DNA of 64,000 nt from Sutterella massiliensis (GCF_016899755.1 NZ_JACJJC010000004.1:1-64000), one strand, 5' to 3'. Shown: positions 32,642 to 42,108, counted from the stretch's first letter. Numbers and translations are program-made. The notes: generated by a model not told the origin, from the sequence alone.

Positions 32642-33292
32642 TTGTCCGAGATTGCATCCGACGTGGCGGCGCCAGCAGTGTGCCGCGGTCGATTTATTTC
32701 CTTTGAAGGCATTGACGGCGCCGGCAAGACCACACAGATTGCGTCGCTTTGCGAGCGCATCCGCGCGGCGGGCTATGATGTCGTTCTCACTCGCGAGCCC
32801 GGCGGCACGCCCTTGGGCGAAAAAATCCGAGGCATGCTCTTAGGCGACGAAATGACGCTCGAGGCCGAAACGCTGCTCTTTTTTGCCGCGCGTGCCGAGC
32901 ATGTCGCCAAGACCATTCGTCCCGCGCTCGAGCGAGGCGCTTGGGTGATTTCGGATCGCTTTGCCGATGCGACCTATGCCTATCAGGTGGGCGGCAAGGG
33001 GCTTGCCGAAGAAAAGGCCCGATCGATCGAAGATTGGACGCTCTCGGGCTTTGCGCCGGATCTGACGGTTCTTTTCGACCTCTCGCCCGAATGTGCGGCC
33101 GCGCGGCGCGGCGCGCGCGGCGCCGCAGCAGACCGCTTCGAGCGCGAGGGACTCGACTTTTTCTCGCGCGTTCGACGCCGCTATCTGGAGCGCGCTTCCG
33201 CCGCCCCCGAGCGATTTCTTGTTGTCGACGCGTCGCTTGCCCCGGAAGCGATTGCCGCTCAAATTGCCGAGAGGGTTTCGTCGTGGCTTTAG
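32642..33292 (+). CDS. tmk: Thymidylate kinase
   Basis: A 216-residue thymidylate kinase that phosphorylates dTMP to dTDP. The P-loop FEGIDGAGKTTQ is at residues 21-32, the DRx motif VISDRFADATYAYQVGGKG is near 103, and the lid region is Arg-rich (RRGARGAAADRFE). The start is taken as TTG at 32642 because AAGGAG sits six bases before it. A GTG at 32594 in the same frame would add 16 residues with no such site. Its 3' end overlaps holB by 10 bases, indicating coupled translation. Confidence 0.94.
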   Translation: MSEIASDVAAPAVCRGRFISFEGIDGAGKTTQIASLCERIRAAGYDVVLTREPGGTPLGEKIRGMLLGDEMTLEAETLLFFAARAEHVAKTIRPALERGAWVISDRFADATYAYQVGGKGLAEEKARSIEDWTLSGFAPDLTVLFDLSPECAAARRGARGAAADRFEREGLDFFSRVRRRYLERASAAPERFLVVDASLAPEAIAAQIAERVSSWL

Positions 33293-34323
33293 CTCCTTAT
33301 CCGTGGTTTGAAGAGGCGGCGCAGGCCTTTGCCTCGCAGATCGATCGACTGCCCAACGCCTTTTTGCTTTACGGGCCGCCCGGGATCGGGCTCTACGAGC
33401 TCGCCGACAGCTTCGCGAGAGCACTCCTTTGCGAGTCGCCCAACCCCGACGGGAGCGCCTGCGGACGGTGCGCCGCCTGTGCGCTCACGGCCGCGGGTTC
33501 GCACCCCGACTACAAGCGCGTGCTCTCCGAGGCGATGTGCGAGCGTTACGAAGTGCCCTATGAGCGCGCCGAAAACGAGCGCCCCGACAGCAAAAAAAAG
33601 GCGAGCCGCGAAGTGCGCATTCATCAGATCCGCGCACTTGCGGACTTTGTCGGCCTCAATGCCAACCGCGGCGGGCGCCGCGTGATCGTCATTTACCCCG
33701 CCGACATGGTGCGCGCCGAGGCGGCTGCCGCGCTCTTGAAGTCGATGGAGGAGCCGCCCGCGGACCTCATTTATATATTGGCGGCCGAAGATATCGACGC
33801 AGTGCTCCCGACAATTCGTTCGCGTTCGCGGCTTTTGCGCGTCGCGGTGCCCCCGAAGGCCATGGCGCTCGACTTTTTGCGCGACAAAGGCGTTGCCTCG
33901 CCCGAAGAGGCGCTTGCGCTCGCGGGCGGCGCACCCTTGGAGGCGCTCGAGCGAAACCCGGCTGAGCGGCTCGACGCGGCGCTCGAAAGGGCGCTGCTTG
34001 ACATGCTCGAGCGCGGCACGATTGCGCCCGACGAGATTCTCATCGCCGCGCCCAAAAGCTACTCGGTGCCTGCTTTCGGACTTTTGCTCTCGCGTTGGTC
34101 GCACGACCTCATGCGAACGAAGTCGGGGCTCTCGCCGCGCTACTTCATTAAGCGCGCTGATGCGCTCGCGCGCCTCGCTGCCCGTACGGACTTTGAGCGC
34201 CTTTCGGCACTCGAAAAGCTTGTCGCCTCTGTGCGACGCAGCGACGAGCATCCGCTCAACCCCAAGCAGGTTTGGGAGTCGGCGCTCCTTCACTACGCTT
34301 CGCTCTGGTCGTCGGCGCGCTGA
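33283..34323 (+). CDS. holB: DNA polymerase III subunit delta'
   Basis: A 346-residue clamp-loader subunit. The AAA+-like domain has a degenerate P-loop, LLYGPPGIGLYELA (no Lys, as usual for delta'), a four-Cys zinc module (CESPNPDGSACGRCAACAL, about residues 47-65), and a sensor-1 region, LAAEDIDAVLPTIRSRSRLL. The delta' SRC-like arginine-finger motif appears as RSRSR. The start is GTG at 33283, overlapping the tmk end. The start was set by the overlap and by the PYPWFEEAAQAF N-terminus typical of HolB. It belongs to the mltG-tmk-holB operon. Confidence 0.93.
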   Translation: MALAPYPWFEEAAQAFASQIDRLPNAFLLYGPPGIGLYELADSFARALLCESPNPDGSACGRCAACALTAAGSHPDYKRVLSEAMCERYEVPYERAENERPDSKKKASREVRIHQIRALADFVGLNANRGGRRVIVIYPADMVRAEAAAALLKSMEEPPADLIYILAAEDIDAVLPTIRSRSRLLRVAVPPKAMALDFLRDKGVASPEEALALAGGAPLEALERNPAERLDAALERALLDMLERGTIAPDEILIAAPKSYSVPAFGLLLSRWSHDLMRTKSGLSPRYFIKRADALARLAARTDFERLSALEKLVASVRRSDEHPLNPKQVWESALLHYASLWSSAR

Positions 34324-34360
34324 GATGCGAGGCGCTCTGCCGGCAGGAGATGCTCATCCA

Positions 34361-35950
34361 TCAGAGCGCCTTCATGTCGGCCATGGCTTCGCTCATCTTT
34401 TCTTCTTCGGGCGAGAGGTAGCGCCCGGTCGTCGCAACCGAGGCGTGCCCCATCGCCGCCTGCACGACGTTCACGCTCATTTTCCCAAGCGCGGTCACGG
34501 CAAACGTGTGGCGGAGCCAGTGCGTGGATGAAGCGCGCAGTTTGGCCGCGTCCATGGGGCTCTCGGCCGCAATGTCATTGGCAACCGTTTCAAAGAAAGC
34601 TTCGAGTACGCGGTAGAGGCCGCTGCGGCTCATGGCGCCGCCCGGGTTGCGGCCGCGCCCGAGGTTGACGAGTAGCGGCGTTTCCGGATCGCACCCGGCA
34701 ACACCGGCCAAATTGCGCGCGTGAAGGGCCGACTCGATGATCTCGACCTGTTCGGCGTTGAGCGGCAGCCGCCGCACTTTGCTGCCCTTGCCGACGATTT
34801 CAATCGCGCGGCGCTCGCGAAAGCCGATGCGCCGCGTCGTGATCCAGCCCGCACGGGCGTCAAGCATTTCGGAGGCGCGCATGCCGAGGCTTTTTCCCAT
34901 CATGAGGATGAGCTTCATGCGTTCACGTGGCCAGCCTTCCGGCAGGAGCATCAGTCGTGCCGTGACGGCGTGCCACTGCTCGGGCGTAAGCGATCGGTCG
35001 GCAAATGCCTGCGGAGCGCCTTCGCCCTTCAAAAGCGGCACTTTGGGACTGACCTGGTCGAACGGATTGAAGATGAGGTAGCCCGTCTTCTTGAGAAAGT
35101 TGAAGAGCTGCCGCACGACTACGATGGCGTTGCGGCGGCTCGCGACCGAAAGCGGGCCGTTGAAAGGGCGCCAGCCGCCGTGGCTGCGGGGCACGTTTTT
35201 CGGACCGAGCCAGCGCGACTGCGGCTCGCGCCATTTGGCGGCAAACGCTTTGTCGTCCAAGCGGCCGAGATTTTCTAGCCAGCGCAGGTACTGCGCGGCG
35301 TCGCCCGCGCGAATCGAGGAGAGTGCCGTGCGCTTTTCGACGAGGCACCAAAGAAGAAAGCGCTCCGCTTCTTTTCGATAGTTGCCGAACGTGTTGGGAT
35401 TGCCCGCGCGGGCATTGAGCCAGATGCGGATCGCTTCAAGGTCGTTGTCGGCATTGAGCGCGCAGCCGATCAAAGGTGCGCGGTTGATGCCGTTCGCGCC
35501 GCTGAGCGATTCGGGCAGAACAATCTCTTCGATCGGCCGAACTTGCGGGTCGTATTCGGGGAGCGTTCTGGCTGTCGACGTCGCATTCATTCGACTTTGT
35601 GCTGCCAACTGTGGGGTTGTCGCACCTTTGGGCGGCTCCGCGCCAGCGATGCCGGCCGGGGCTTGCCCCGGAAGAAAAAAACGCGCGGTGATTTCGCCGA
35701 TCGCTTCGCCGAACTTCGCGAGCCAAAGCATCAGGAGCTGCGCTCGCTGTGCGTCGATTCCTTCAAAAACACGAAACCAATTGGCGCCCTGCGTGGCGGC
35801 GCACTCATAGAGGTCTTCGAGCGTCTCGAGTCCTTTGGCGGCGAGCGGCTGCGCAAGGTCGGCGGGCAGCACTGCTTGAAGCGCCTCGTCATAGCGAAGG
35901 GCGCGCTGCGGAAGCGCGGCTGCCAGTCGATCCAAATCTTCTCTGCGCAT
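34361..35950 (-). CDS. Tyrosine recombinase with N-terminal DUF3701-like domain
   Basis: A 529-residue site-specific recombinase. The N-terminal ~95 residues (RREDLDRLAAALPQRALRY onward) resemble the helix-hairpin-helix-like DUF3701 domain found in some betaproteobacterial integrases. A SAM-like core-binding domain lies at about 170-320, and the catalytic domain from 345 to the end. Catalytic residues visible are Arg in KSLGMRASEMLDAR, Lys in GKGSKVRRLPL, HxxR in STHWLRHTFAV, His in MGHASVATT and the nucleophile Tyr in TTGRYLSPEE. It is intact. No attachment sites, phage genes or cargo are seen around it: the neighbours are holB and a sensor kinase. It may therefore be a resident chromosomal recombinase. 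Confidence 0.88.
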   Translation of the reverse strand: MRREDLDRLAAALPQRALRYDEALQAVLPADLAQPLAAKGLETLEDLYECAATQGANWFRVFEGIDAQRAQLLMLWLAKFGEAIGEITARFFLPGQAPAGIAGAEPPKGATTPQLAAQSRMNATSTARTLPEYDPQVRPIEEIVLPESLSGANGINRAPLIGCALNADNDLEAIRIWLNARAGNPNTFGNYRKEAERFLLWCLVEKRTALSSIRAGDAAQYLRWLENLGRLDDKAFAAKWREPQSRWLGPKNVPRSHGGWRPFNGPLSVASRRNAIVVVRQLFNFLKKTGYLIFNPFDQVSPKVPLLKGEGAPQAFADRSLTPEQWHAVTARLMLLPEGWPRERMKLILMMGKSLGMRASEMLDARAGWITTRRIGFRERRAIEIVGKGSKVRRLPLNAEQVEIIESALHARNLAGVAGCDPETPLLVNLGRGRNPGGAMSRSGLYRVLEAFFETVANDIAAESPMDAAKLRASSTHWLRHTFAVTALGKMSVNVVQAAMGHASVATTGRYLSPEEEKMSEAMADMKAL

Positions 35951-36200
35951 GGGGGTTTGGGCGGAAAAATAAAAACCGAGACGTCACATTATGATGAATT
36001 TTCCTTGATTCGGTTTGATGGGCGGCTTGTTCTGCGGTGCGTGCCGTTTCGGTGTGCCGCAATCGAGCCCGATTGACGGCAATGAGCCGTTCGGGCGTCG
36101 AGGCCGCACCGTAAAGCCCGGCGACACCTCTATACTTTCCGAAAAGAATCACAAAAAACCGCCGCTCTTTGTGCAACGTGAGACATAAAGGGGCGGTCGG

Positions 36201-38402
36201 TTGTCTTCAGCATCTCTGTCGACCATGTTCAGCTTGCGCTCACTGCTGCGTTTCCATTGTTCATTGTTGCCCGCGTCTCAATCTCGCCGCGCGGCGTCCC
36301 GTCTTTGTACGGTACTTTTGGCTTTGCTCTTTGCCTGGACATTTGCATGGACGGCCGCTGCCGATACGTTGGGCGCCGAAGAAAAGCCGCCGCGACAGAG
36401 CACGAGCTCCTATATCGGCATGGGGATGGCAACGGGGACGCCTTCGGGCGACGTGCGTGCGGCGATTCAGCCGCAGCTCCATACGTTGAGCGTTCCCAAT
36501 GGGGTTCTTGCGACGAAAGTCGAAGCCAGCGATCTCTTCTCGCTGCCGACGCCGATGGAAATTCGCCGCGTGCTTCGTATCGGCATTCAGGCTTCGCTCG
36601 GCGAAAGCATTTACGCGCCGTGGCTCGCCTATACGGTCGAGGAACTGCGTTACGCGATCGGCCGCGAACGCGTGCGCATTTTGTGGCTTGACGACAATTC
36701 GCTTCTTTTGGGCGTGCAGAGCCGACAGCTTGACTTCGTGCTGAGCGACCCCGATACCGTGCTTCGCATGCAGCGCGGCGACGTCATGGAGACGCTCGCC
36801 TCCTTTAAGCCCAACGAAGCCGGGCGCGCCGAAGACGGTCAGGCAGGCGTTCTCTTCATGAAGCGTCAGACCGTACAGGCATCGCCTTCGGCGCCCGGCG
36901 AGGTGCCGATCGAATTCGCTCGCGGCAAGAGCATGGCGGCGACCGCGCCCGACAAGCTGGCTGCCTGGCTCGCGCCGGCGGCCGCTCTGGTTCGTCACGG
37001 CATTCGGCTCGAACAGATTCACGCCAATACCACTTTTTACGGCGAGGACGAAGAGGCGGTACTGCGTGCGGTGCTCGACGGCGAAGAGCGCATCGGCATG
37101 CTGCCGAGCTGCTCGCTCGAGCGGATGCAGGCGGCAGGAAAAGTGCACATTGCCCGAGACCTCACGATTCTCGGCGCAGCGCACAACGATCGGCTCGCCT
37201 GCGTGCACTCGACGGCAACCTATCCGGGCTGGAGCTTTTCGACGCTTCCCACGACGGACCCCGCACTCAAAAAGAGCATGAACGCGCTCCTCTATTCGAT
37301 GAGCAATGCGAGCTACGGCGGCGAGTGGACACTTCCGGCGCTTAACCGCGCGGTCTTCGACATGTTCTACGAACTGAAGATCGGCCCTTACGCGGACCTT
37401 GCGTCCTGGAGCTTTGAGCGCTTTATGCGCGAGAACGCAGAAGGTCTCGCACTCTCGATTCTCGCGACCTTCATCGTCATTTCCTATGTTGTGAGCTTGT
37501 CGGTGCTCGTGCGCCGCAAGACAAAGGAGCTGCGCGAGGCGCTCGAAGCGCGCGACCTCATTGAAGCGGAGGCCGCACAGTCGCGCGCGCATATTGCGAA
37601 CCTCGAGCGCACGGGGATCGTCGGGCAGATGTCGACCATCATTGCGCACGAATTGAAGCAGCCCCTTTCGGCGATCATGAATTACGCCAACGGCCTGCAC
37701 CGAAGGACAAAGGCGGGTAAGTTCGATCAGGAGAGCTTCAACTGGGCGCTCGAAGAGATCGTTTCGGAAGCCGACCGCGCAAGTGAAATCGTCAACCGCG
37801 TGCGCGCGTACGCCAAGCATGACTATCCGCCGAGAAAGGTGACGGATTTGGCCGACGTCATCTCGAACGCCATCACGACATTCCGTCGCTCGCGTCAGAC
37901 GCGCGCCGAGATTGTCGTGCGCGTGAGCCGGCACTCGATGGCCGAAGTCGACGCTTGGGAAATCGAATTGGCGGTCCTCAATCTCTTAAAGAACGCGGCA
38001 GACGCCGTTTCGGGCGTTTTCCACCCGCAGATCGAGGTGGCGCTCGAGCCGCTTGACGCAAAAACCTGGGCGCTAACGGTGGCGGACAACGGCCCCTACC
38101 TCTCCGACGAGCAGCTCGCCCTCTTCTTTAAGCCCCTGCAAACAACCAAGGGCGCCAAGGGGCTTGGACTCGGGCTTTCTATCATCGCCAACATCGCCGA
38201 ACGGCATGCCGGCCGCATTACGGTTGAGCGCAACGGCGCGCGCGGCGTGAAGTTCACCTTTACGCTGCCGCGCATTCCCGATCCCGAGGAAAAGCTCGAA
38301 GACGTCATGCTGCCGCCGCAGCTTGCGGTCTATGAGGGCGAGGACAAGACGCGCGGCGAAAATCCACCGAAGGCGCTCCCTCTGGGCGAACAAAAGAACT
38401 GA
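36201..38402 (+). CDS. Sensor histidine kinase with periplasmic PhnD/TtrS-like binding domain
   Basis: A 733-residue membrane kinase resembling tetrathionate sensor TtrS. It has an N-terminal membrane or signal segment (about residues 37-53), a periplasmic phosphonate-binding-like domain (about 125-410), a second transmembrane helix (ALSILATFIVISYVVSLSVL, about 415-434), HisKA with the phosphorylated His in IIAHELKQPLSAIMNYANG (about 483), and an HATPase domain with N-box NLLKNAADAVSG and G2 GLGLGLSI. The G1 box is VADNGPY, with Tyr where Gly is usual. The start may be TTG at 36201, with an aaaggggcgg site, or ATG at 36225. No response regulator gene adjoins it. It lies just upstream of mccA, whose Wolinella homologue is controlled by a two-component system. 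Confidence 0.85.
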   Translation: MSSASLSTMFSLRSLLRFHCSLLPASQSRRAASRLCTVLLALLFAWTFAWTAAADTLGAEEKPPRQSTSSYIGMGMATGTPSGDVRAAIQPQLHTLSVPNGVLATKVEASDLFSLPTPMEIRRVLRIGIQASLGESIYAPWLAYTVEELRYAIGRERVRILWLDDNSLLLGVQSRQLDFVLSDPDTVLRMQRGDVMETLASFKPNEAGRAEDGQAGVLFMKRQTVQASPSAPGEVPIEFARGKSMAATAPDKLAAWLAPAAALVRHGIRLEQIHANTTFYGEDEEAVLRAVLDGEERIGMLPSCSLERMQAAGKVHIARDLTILGAAHNDRLACVHSTATYPGWSFSTLPTTDPALKKSMNALLYSMSNASYGGEWTLPALNRAVFDMFYELKIGPYADLASWSFERFMRENAEGLALSILATFIVISYVVSLSVLVRRKTKELREALEARDLIEAEAAQSRAHIANLERTGIVGQMSTIIAHELKQPLSAIMNYANGLHRRTKAGKFDQESFNWALEEIVSEADRASEIVNRVRAYAKHDYPPRKVTDLADVISNAITTFRRSRQTRAEIVVRVSRHSMAEVDAWEIELAVLNLLKNAADAVSGVFHPQIEVALEPLDAKTWALTVADNGPYLSDEQLALFFKPLQTTKGAKGLGLGLSIIANIAERHAGRITVERNGARGVKFTFTLPRIPDPEEKLEDVMLPPQLAVYEGEDKTRGENPPKALPLGEQKN

Positions 38403-38478
38403 GCCTATCCAAACGTCTCAAGGGTGGCGGCTGCCAAAGAGGAAGTTCGCGGCGGCAGCCGATTGAACGCAAACGCGT

Positions 38479-38530
38479 AAAAGACGAAGCGGTGGCCCAA
38501 TTCAAAATTCGGGCGCCGCTTCGTCTTTTG
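38479..38530 (+). terminator. Terminator of sensor kinase gene
   Basis: A 14-bp stem, aaaagacgaagcgg (38479-38492) / ccgcttcgtctttt (38516-38529), with an inner gccc/gggc hairpin. It works in either direction. Confidence 0.85.
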
Positions 38531-38794
38531 CATTTTGAGCGTTTGCTCATTGGGCGGGATCGCGGTGTACCGGTTCGGCACCAGACGCGAAATCGATATT
38601 CGTCTTACGAGCGAAATGTCGATTTTTTTATTTCCCGAGCGCGCGGACGGGAGTACAAAAAGACGCGGCGAATCGTGCTCGAACGGTGTCCTGCAAGGGA
38701 GCGCGGTCATGCGCGAAATCCGTCCGACGGTCTAGTACTGCGGGAGGATGCCTACAGGTCGGCAGCAGGAAGCCGCAGCAGAAAGGTCGGCGTT

Positions 38795-39270
38795 TAGATT
38801 TTCTTAACTATTGAACACTTATCATCGATAGTATTTCATCTAAAAACAGATGAGGATAAACCCTAATTAAGATGAATTCTTAAGAATCGAATCCCTCAAA
38901 AGTCCCTGTTTACAGTTGTTTTATGTAAAAAGCTTAAAGTAGTCAGGTGATAGGGGATCTTGCATGAATTTTCGCAGTATTGGAATCGACGTTTACGGTA
39001 AACGGAAAAAAATGCGATGAAAAGGCTTTTTTATCTTTAAGAATTACTTAATGAGAGGTAAATTCGTTCGGTTTTATTGAATAACCTGTTTTAGGTGAAG
39101 AGGGACATCAATTTTGTGTTAAAAATTCATAAAAATCAGAATAGTTACTTAAATTCACCTCTAAGAGAGTAGGTAAAAACGCGATGTCGAAAAATTTGCC
39201 TGTTGACGCCGACGAAAAGAATCGAGCTTTGAGGGACAAAGATCTTTCTTAAATCGAAATTAAGGAGTAC
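38795..39270 (+). promoter_or_regulatory. Long AT-rich regulatory region upstream of mccA
   Basis: About 475 bases of strongly AT-rich DNA in an otherwise GC-rich window. It contains a perfect palindrome ATTCTTAAGAAT (38876-38887), a CGTTTAC-G-GTAAACG inverted repeat (38990-39004) and several further TTAAG/CTTAA motifs. No coding frame of note was seen. The composition suggests H-NS silencing and/or several activator sites controlling mccA. Individual promoter boxes were not assigned. Confidence 0.5.
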
Positions 39271-39376
39271 AGTGCAGGCGTGGTTCCGCGAGGGACTGCT
39301 TTTGACCTCAAAGAAGCCGAATCGAAAGAAGAGGCCCGATAAACCCCCCTACGAAGAGACCCGTAAGGAGCTAAAT

Positions 39377-41347
39377 ATGACCAAGCAACACAAGCTTCTG
39401 TCTCTGGCCGCTTGCCTCAGCACCGCTTTTGCCGCGACGGCTTTTGCCGCTGACGCCCCGGCTGCTGCCGACACCCAGAAGGTGGATCTGCCGCGCACGC
39501 TCGAAGGTTATGTCGCTCAGGACAAGGCGTTCTGGGACTACCTCAAGGCGAATCACCCCTACTTCAAGTCCTATTTGAAGGAAGGCCGTGTGGTCGGTAA
39601 GTTCACGATGTCCGACCGTAACGAAGAATGGGTTGAATTCGGCGGCGGCGACAAGTACGCCGAAAAGACGGGCCGTCACACTGCCGTGACGTATCGTCTG
39701 CCGTATGAATCCTTCCTCGATCTGCCGAACAAGTTCGTCGGCCCGAAGAAGTGCGGCGAATGCCACCCGGCGCAGTACGAACGTTGGGAACGTTCGCGTC
39801 ACAACAAGATCGTCCGCTTCCCGGAAGAACTGACGGAAGTTGGCGGCGACCTGAAGAAGCCGCTCTACAACTCCAAGGCCTCCGTCCTGCCGGAAGGCGT
39901 TGAAGCCGACGACATCTACGTCACGATGGGTACGCCGCGTACGAAGTACGGCTTCGTCGACAAGTGGCTTGTCCGTGGTACCTACCACGTTGAAGGCGGT
40001 AACCTCTCTGCCGGTACCGGTAAGATGGTCGCCGGCGGTAACCAGTTCTCCCGCAACTGGGCCGAACACATCACCCCTGAAGTTGCCAAGAAGATCAACG
40101 CTTGGGATCCGACCTTCCCGACCAAGCTCGAAGACTTCGGCGCTCAGTCCTCGAACGTTTGGGGCTTCAACTCCTACGGTTCTTCGAACCGCACGCAGGC
40201 CATGTTCCAGCCGGGTTCGTCCTACTGCGAAATCTGCCATACGTGGAAGTTCGACTTCAAGAGCCAGGATGAACTCTTCGCCGCTCTCGGCGACGCCAAG
40301 AAGCTTCGCGCTCACACGGTTGCGAAGGGCGTCTCCTGCGAAGAATGCCACGGCGCAGGTGCTCACCTTTACGGTGCCCGCGGTGCCGGCATGCCGTCGA
40401 ACTGCGAACGCTGCCACCAGCGCTTCGTCTACAACGCCGACGATGCCGCCAAGAACTTCAAGACCCCGTTCAACACCTACTTCAAGAGCTTCTGCCCGGC
40501 TTGCGGTACCGAAGGTTCGCAGTCGCACTACACGAAGCACTATCAGAAGGGCATGCGCTGCACGACCTGCCATGACCCGCATGAAGTGACGTCGAACGAC
40601 TGGGCTTCGCACTACACCGTCCCGAACCTCAAGAAGGAATGCCAGGACTGCCATACGACGGCTGCCTACTTCTTCTCGAAGGGCGGTACGCACAGCCGCA
40701 ACAGCTGCACGTCCTGCCATATGCCGATGATGGGTTCGTGCGAAAACTTCGCCTCGATCCAGCGTCCTGACCTCGCCGGCTTCGACAACGTCCGCCGCTC
40801 GCACATCTGGCGCATCCTGGTCGACCCGGAAAAGAAGTCGATCAACCCGCCTGACGGCGCCAAGGACCGCAAGCTGACGAACCCGAAGGGCTGGCACCTC
40901 ACGAAGGACGATGGTCGTCCCTACCTTGACCTGATGTGGACCTGCGGCCGCACGGCCTTTGCCGATAAGTACGTTGTCGATGCGATGGGCTGCCACAGCC
41001 CGATCCAGTCGAAGTTCCCGGAAAGCATGCGCTTCAAGGATCAGAAGACCATCTACAACAAGGTTCTCGCTTGGCAGACCCCCGTCAAGGAAGGCTATGC
41101 GAAGGTCATCGCCGACCTGACGAACATCAACGACATGCTCAAGATCGCGAAGCTCTCGACGGCCGACCGTGCTCAGGCTCAGCTCTATGCTGAAGAAGCC
41201 CGCATCAACGCCGCCAAGATCAAGGACGACGGTTCCTGGGGTGTCCACTCGCCGCAGTTCTCGAAGCAGTTGATCAGCGAAGCCCAGACGTATTGCGAAC
41301 AGGCTCTCGCTATCATCAACGGCGCCAGCAAGACCGCCAAGAAGTAA
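39377..41347 (+). CDS. mccA: Octaheme cytochrome c sulfite reductase MccA
   Basis: A 656-residue periplasmic multiheme cytochrome. A signal peptide (about 29 residues, ending ATAFAAD) follows the ATG at 39377, set by an aaggag site. Seven CxxCH heme motifs are present: CGECH (residue 126), CEICH, CEECH, CERCH, CTTCH, CQDCH and CTSCH. An eighth, atypical motif C-x15-CH runs from Cys523 (CGRTAFADKYVVDAMGCH). Seven CxxCH plus one CX15CH is the hallmark of Wolinella MccA, which reduces sulfite to sulfide at a heme-copper site. An extra CPACG motif without His may supply copper ligands; that is inference. Electrons would come from the quinol pool. The NrfC/NrfD-like partners MccC and MccD are not next to it. 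A strong terminator follows. Confidence 0.92.
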   Translation: MTKQHKLLSLAACLSTAFAATAFAADAPAAADTQKVDLPRTLEGYVAQDKAFWDYLKANHPYFKSYLKEGRVVGKFTMSDRNEEWVEFGGGDKYAEKTGRHTAVTYRLPYESFLDLPNKFVGPKKCGECHPAQYERWERSRHNKIVRFPEELTEVGGDLKKPLYNSKASVLPEGVEADDIYVTMGTPRTKYGFVDKWLVRGTYHVEGGNLSAGTGKMVAGGNQFSRNWAEHITPEVAKKINAWDPTFPTKLEDFGAQSSNVWGFNSYGSSNRTQAMFQPGSSYCEICHTWKFDFKSQDELFAALGDAKKLRAHTVAKGVSCEECHGAGAHLYGARGAGMPSNCERCHQRFVYNADDAAKNFKTPFNTYFKSFCPACGTEGSQSHYTKHYQKGMRCTTCHDPHEVTSNDWASHYTVPNLKKECQDCHTTAAYFFSKGGTHSRNSCTSCHMPMMGSCENFASIQRPDLAGFDNVRRSHIWRILVDPEKKSINPPDGAKDRKLTNPKGWHLTKDDGRPYLDLMWTCGRTAFADKYVVDAMGCHSPIQSKFPESMRFKDQKTIYNKVLAWQTPVKEGYAKVIADLTNINDMLKIAKLSTADRAQAQLYAEEARINAAKIKDDGSWGVHSPQFSKQLISEAQTYCEQALAIINGASKTAKK

Positions 41348-41396
41348 TTCCTGCGTGAATCTTGCCTGACTTTCGAGAAAAGTCGCTAGGCTAGTA

Positions 41397-41436
41397 GAAA
41401 GCGCCGATCGTGCAAACGATCGGCGCTTTCGTCCTA
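41397..41436 (+). terminator. Terminator of mccA
   Basis: A perfect 15-bp stem, gaaagcgccgatcgt (41397-41411) / acgatcggcgctttc (41416-41430), with a short loop and a T-containing tail. It separates mccA from the rhodanese gene, so the cassette that follows needs its own promoter or read-through. Confidence 0.85.
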
Positions 41437-41625
41437 TTGGGCCCGATAAGTCGGATGCAAAGTCTTCTCCGATCGGGAAAACGAGCAGGAGGGGCCGATC
41501 CTCGAATAACGTCTGCTTAATGTTGTCTCGATAAGCTGAACGCATGATGCGGCTTCGTGCGTTCGATATGAACGGCTTGCGAAGGAGCCGCACGAGGCTC
41601 CACTTCAGATCAGGCAGAAATACAT

Positions 41626-42108
41626 ATGAAGACCAAGCTTCTTGCGCCCATTTGTGCGGCGCTCGCCGCCTTTGCGGTTGTTCCCGCCGCGAACGTACAG
41701 GCCGCCGAAGGTCAGACGGTGCAGCAGATGCGCCAGGCGATTCCGCTGTCCCTGAGCCGCGTCGCCAAGGTGATCGGTCAGCCCGGTGTCTATCTCTTTG
41801 ATTGCAACCCCGAAGACATCTACGAGCAGAGCCATCTGAAGGGCGCCATCAAGACGAACGTTGAAGGCTGGGAAAAGCTCTTGCCCAAAGACAAGAAGAA
41901 CACATTCCTCATCTTCTACTGCATCAATCGCCTCTGCAATGTCTCGTTCGAGATCTCGCAGGTTGCGATTGAAATGGGCTACGAGAACGTCTATCTCATG
42001 CCCGACGGCATCCAGGGCTGGGTACAGCACGGTTATGAATTCGAAGGCACGGGTCGTCAGGATCCGGGGCTCGAAGCGGCGCGTCAACGCCGCGAAGCGC
42101 AGCAGTAA
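41626..42108 (+). CDS. Periplasmic rhodanese-like protein
   Basis: A 160-residue secreted single-domain rhodanese. The signal peptide is MKTKLLAPICAALAAFAVVP, cut near ANVQA. The rhodanese fold is recognisable: VYLFDCNPEDIYEQSHLKGA (substrate-side strand and CH2A-like motif) near residues 55-74, then the active-site loop FYCINRLCNVS (about 101-111), whose first Cys is the expected persulfide carrier, and YLMPDGIQGWVQHGYE, the GGxxxW-like end block. A second Cys in the active-site loop is unusual. It probably handles sulfane sulfur or persulfide in the periplasm beside the sulfite reductase MccA. Pathway placement is inferred from position. Confidence 0.85.
   Translation: MKTKLLAPICAALAAFAVVPAANVQAAEGQTVQQMRQAIPLSLSRVAKVIGQPGVYLFDCNPEDIYEQSHLKGAIKTNVEGWEKLLPKDKKNTFLIFYCINRLCNVSFEISQVAIEMGYENVYLMPDGIQGWVQHGYEFEGTGRQDPGLEAARQRREAQQ

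Noticed and set aside
39371..41593. A 740-codon open frame antisense to mccA
   Set aside because: It is a shadow of the mccA codons. The opposite strand has heme motifs, a signal peptide and a ribosome-binding site; this one has none.
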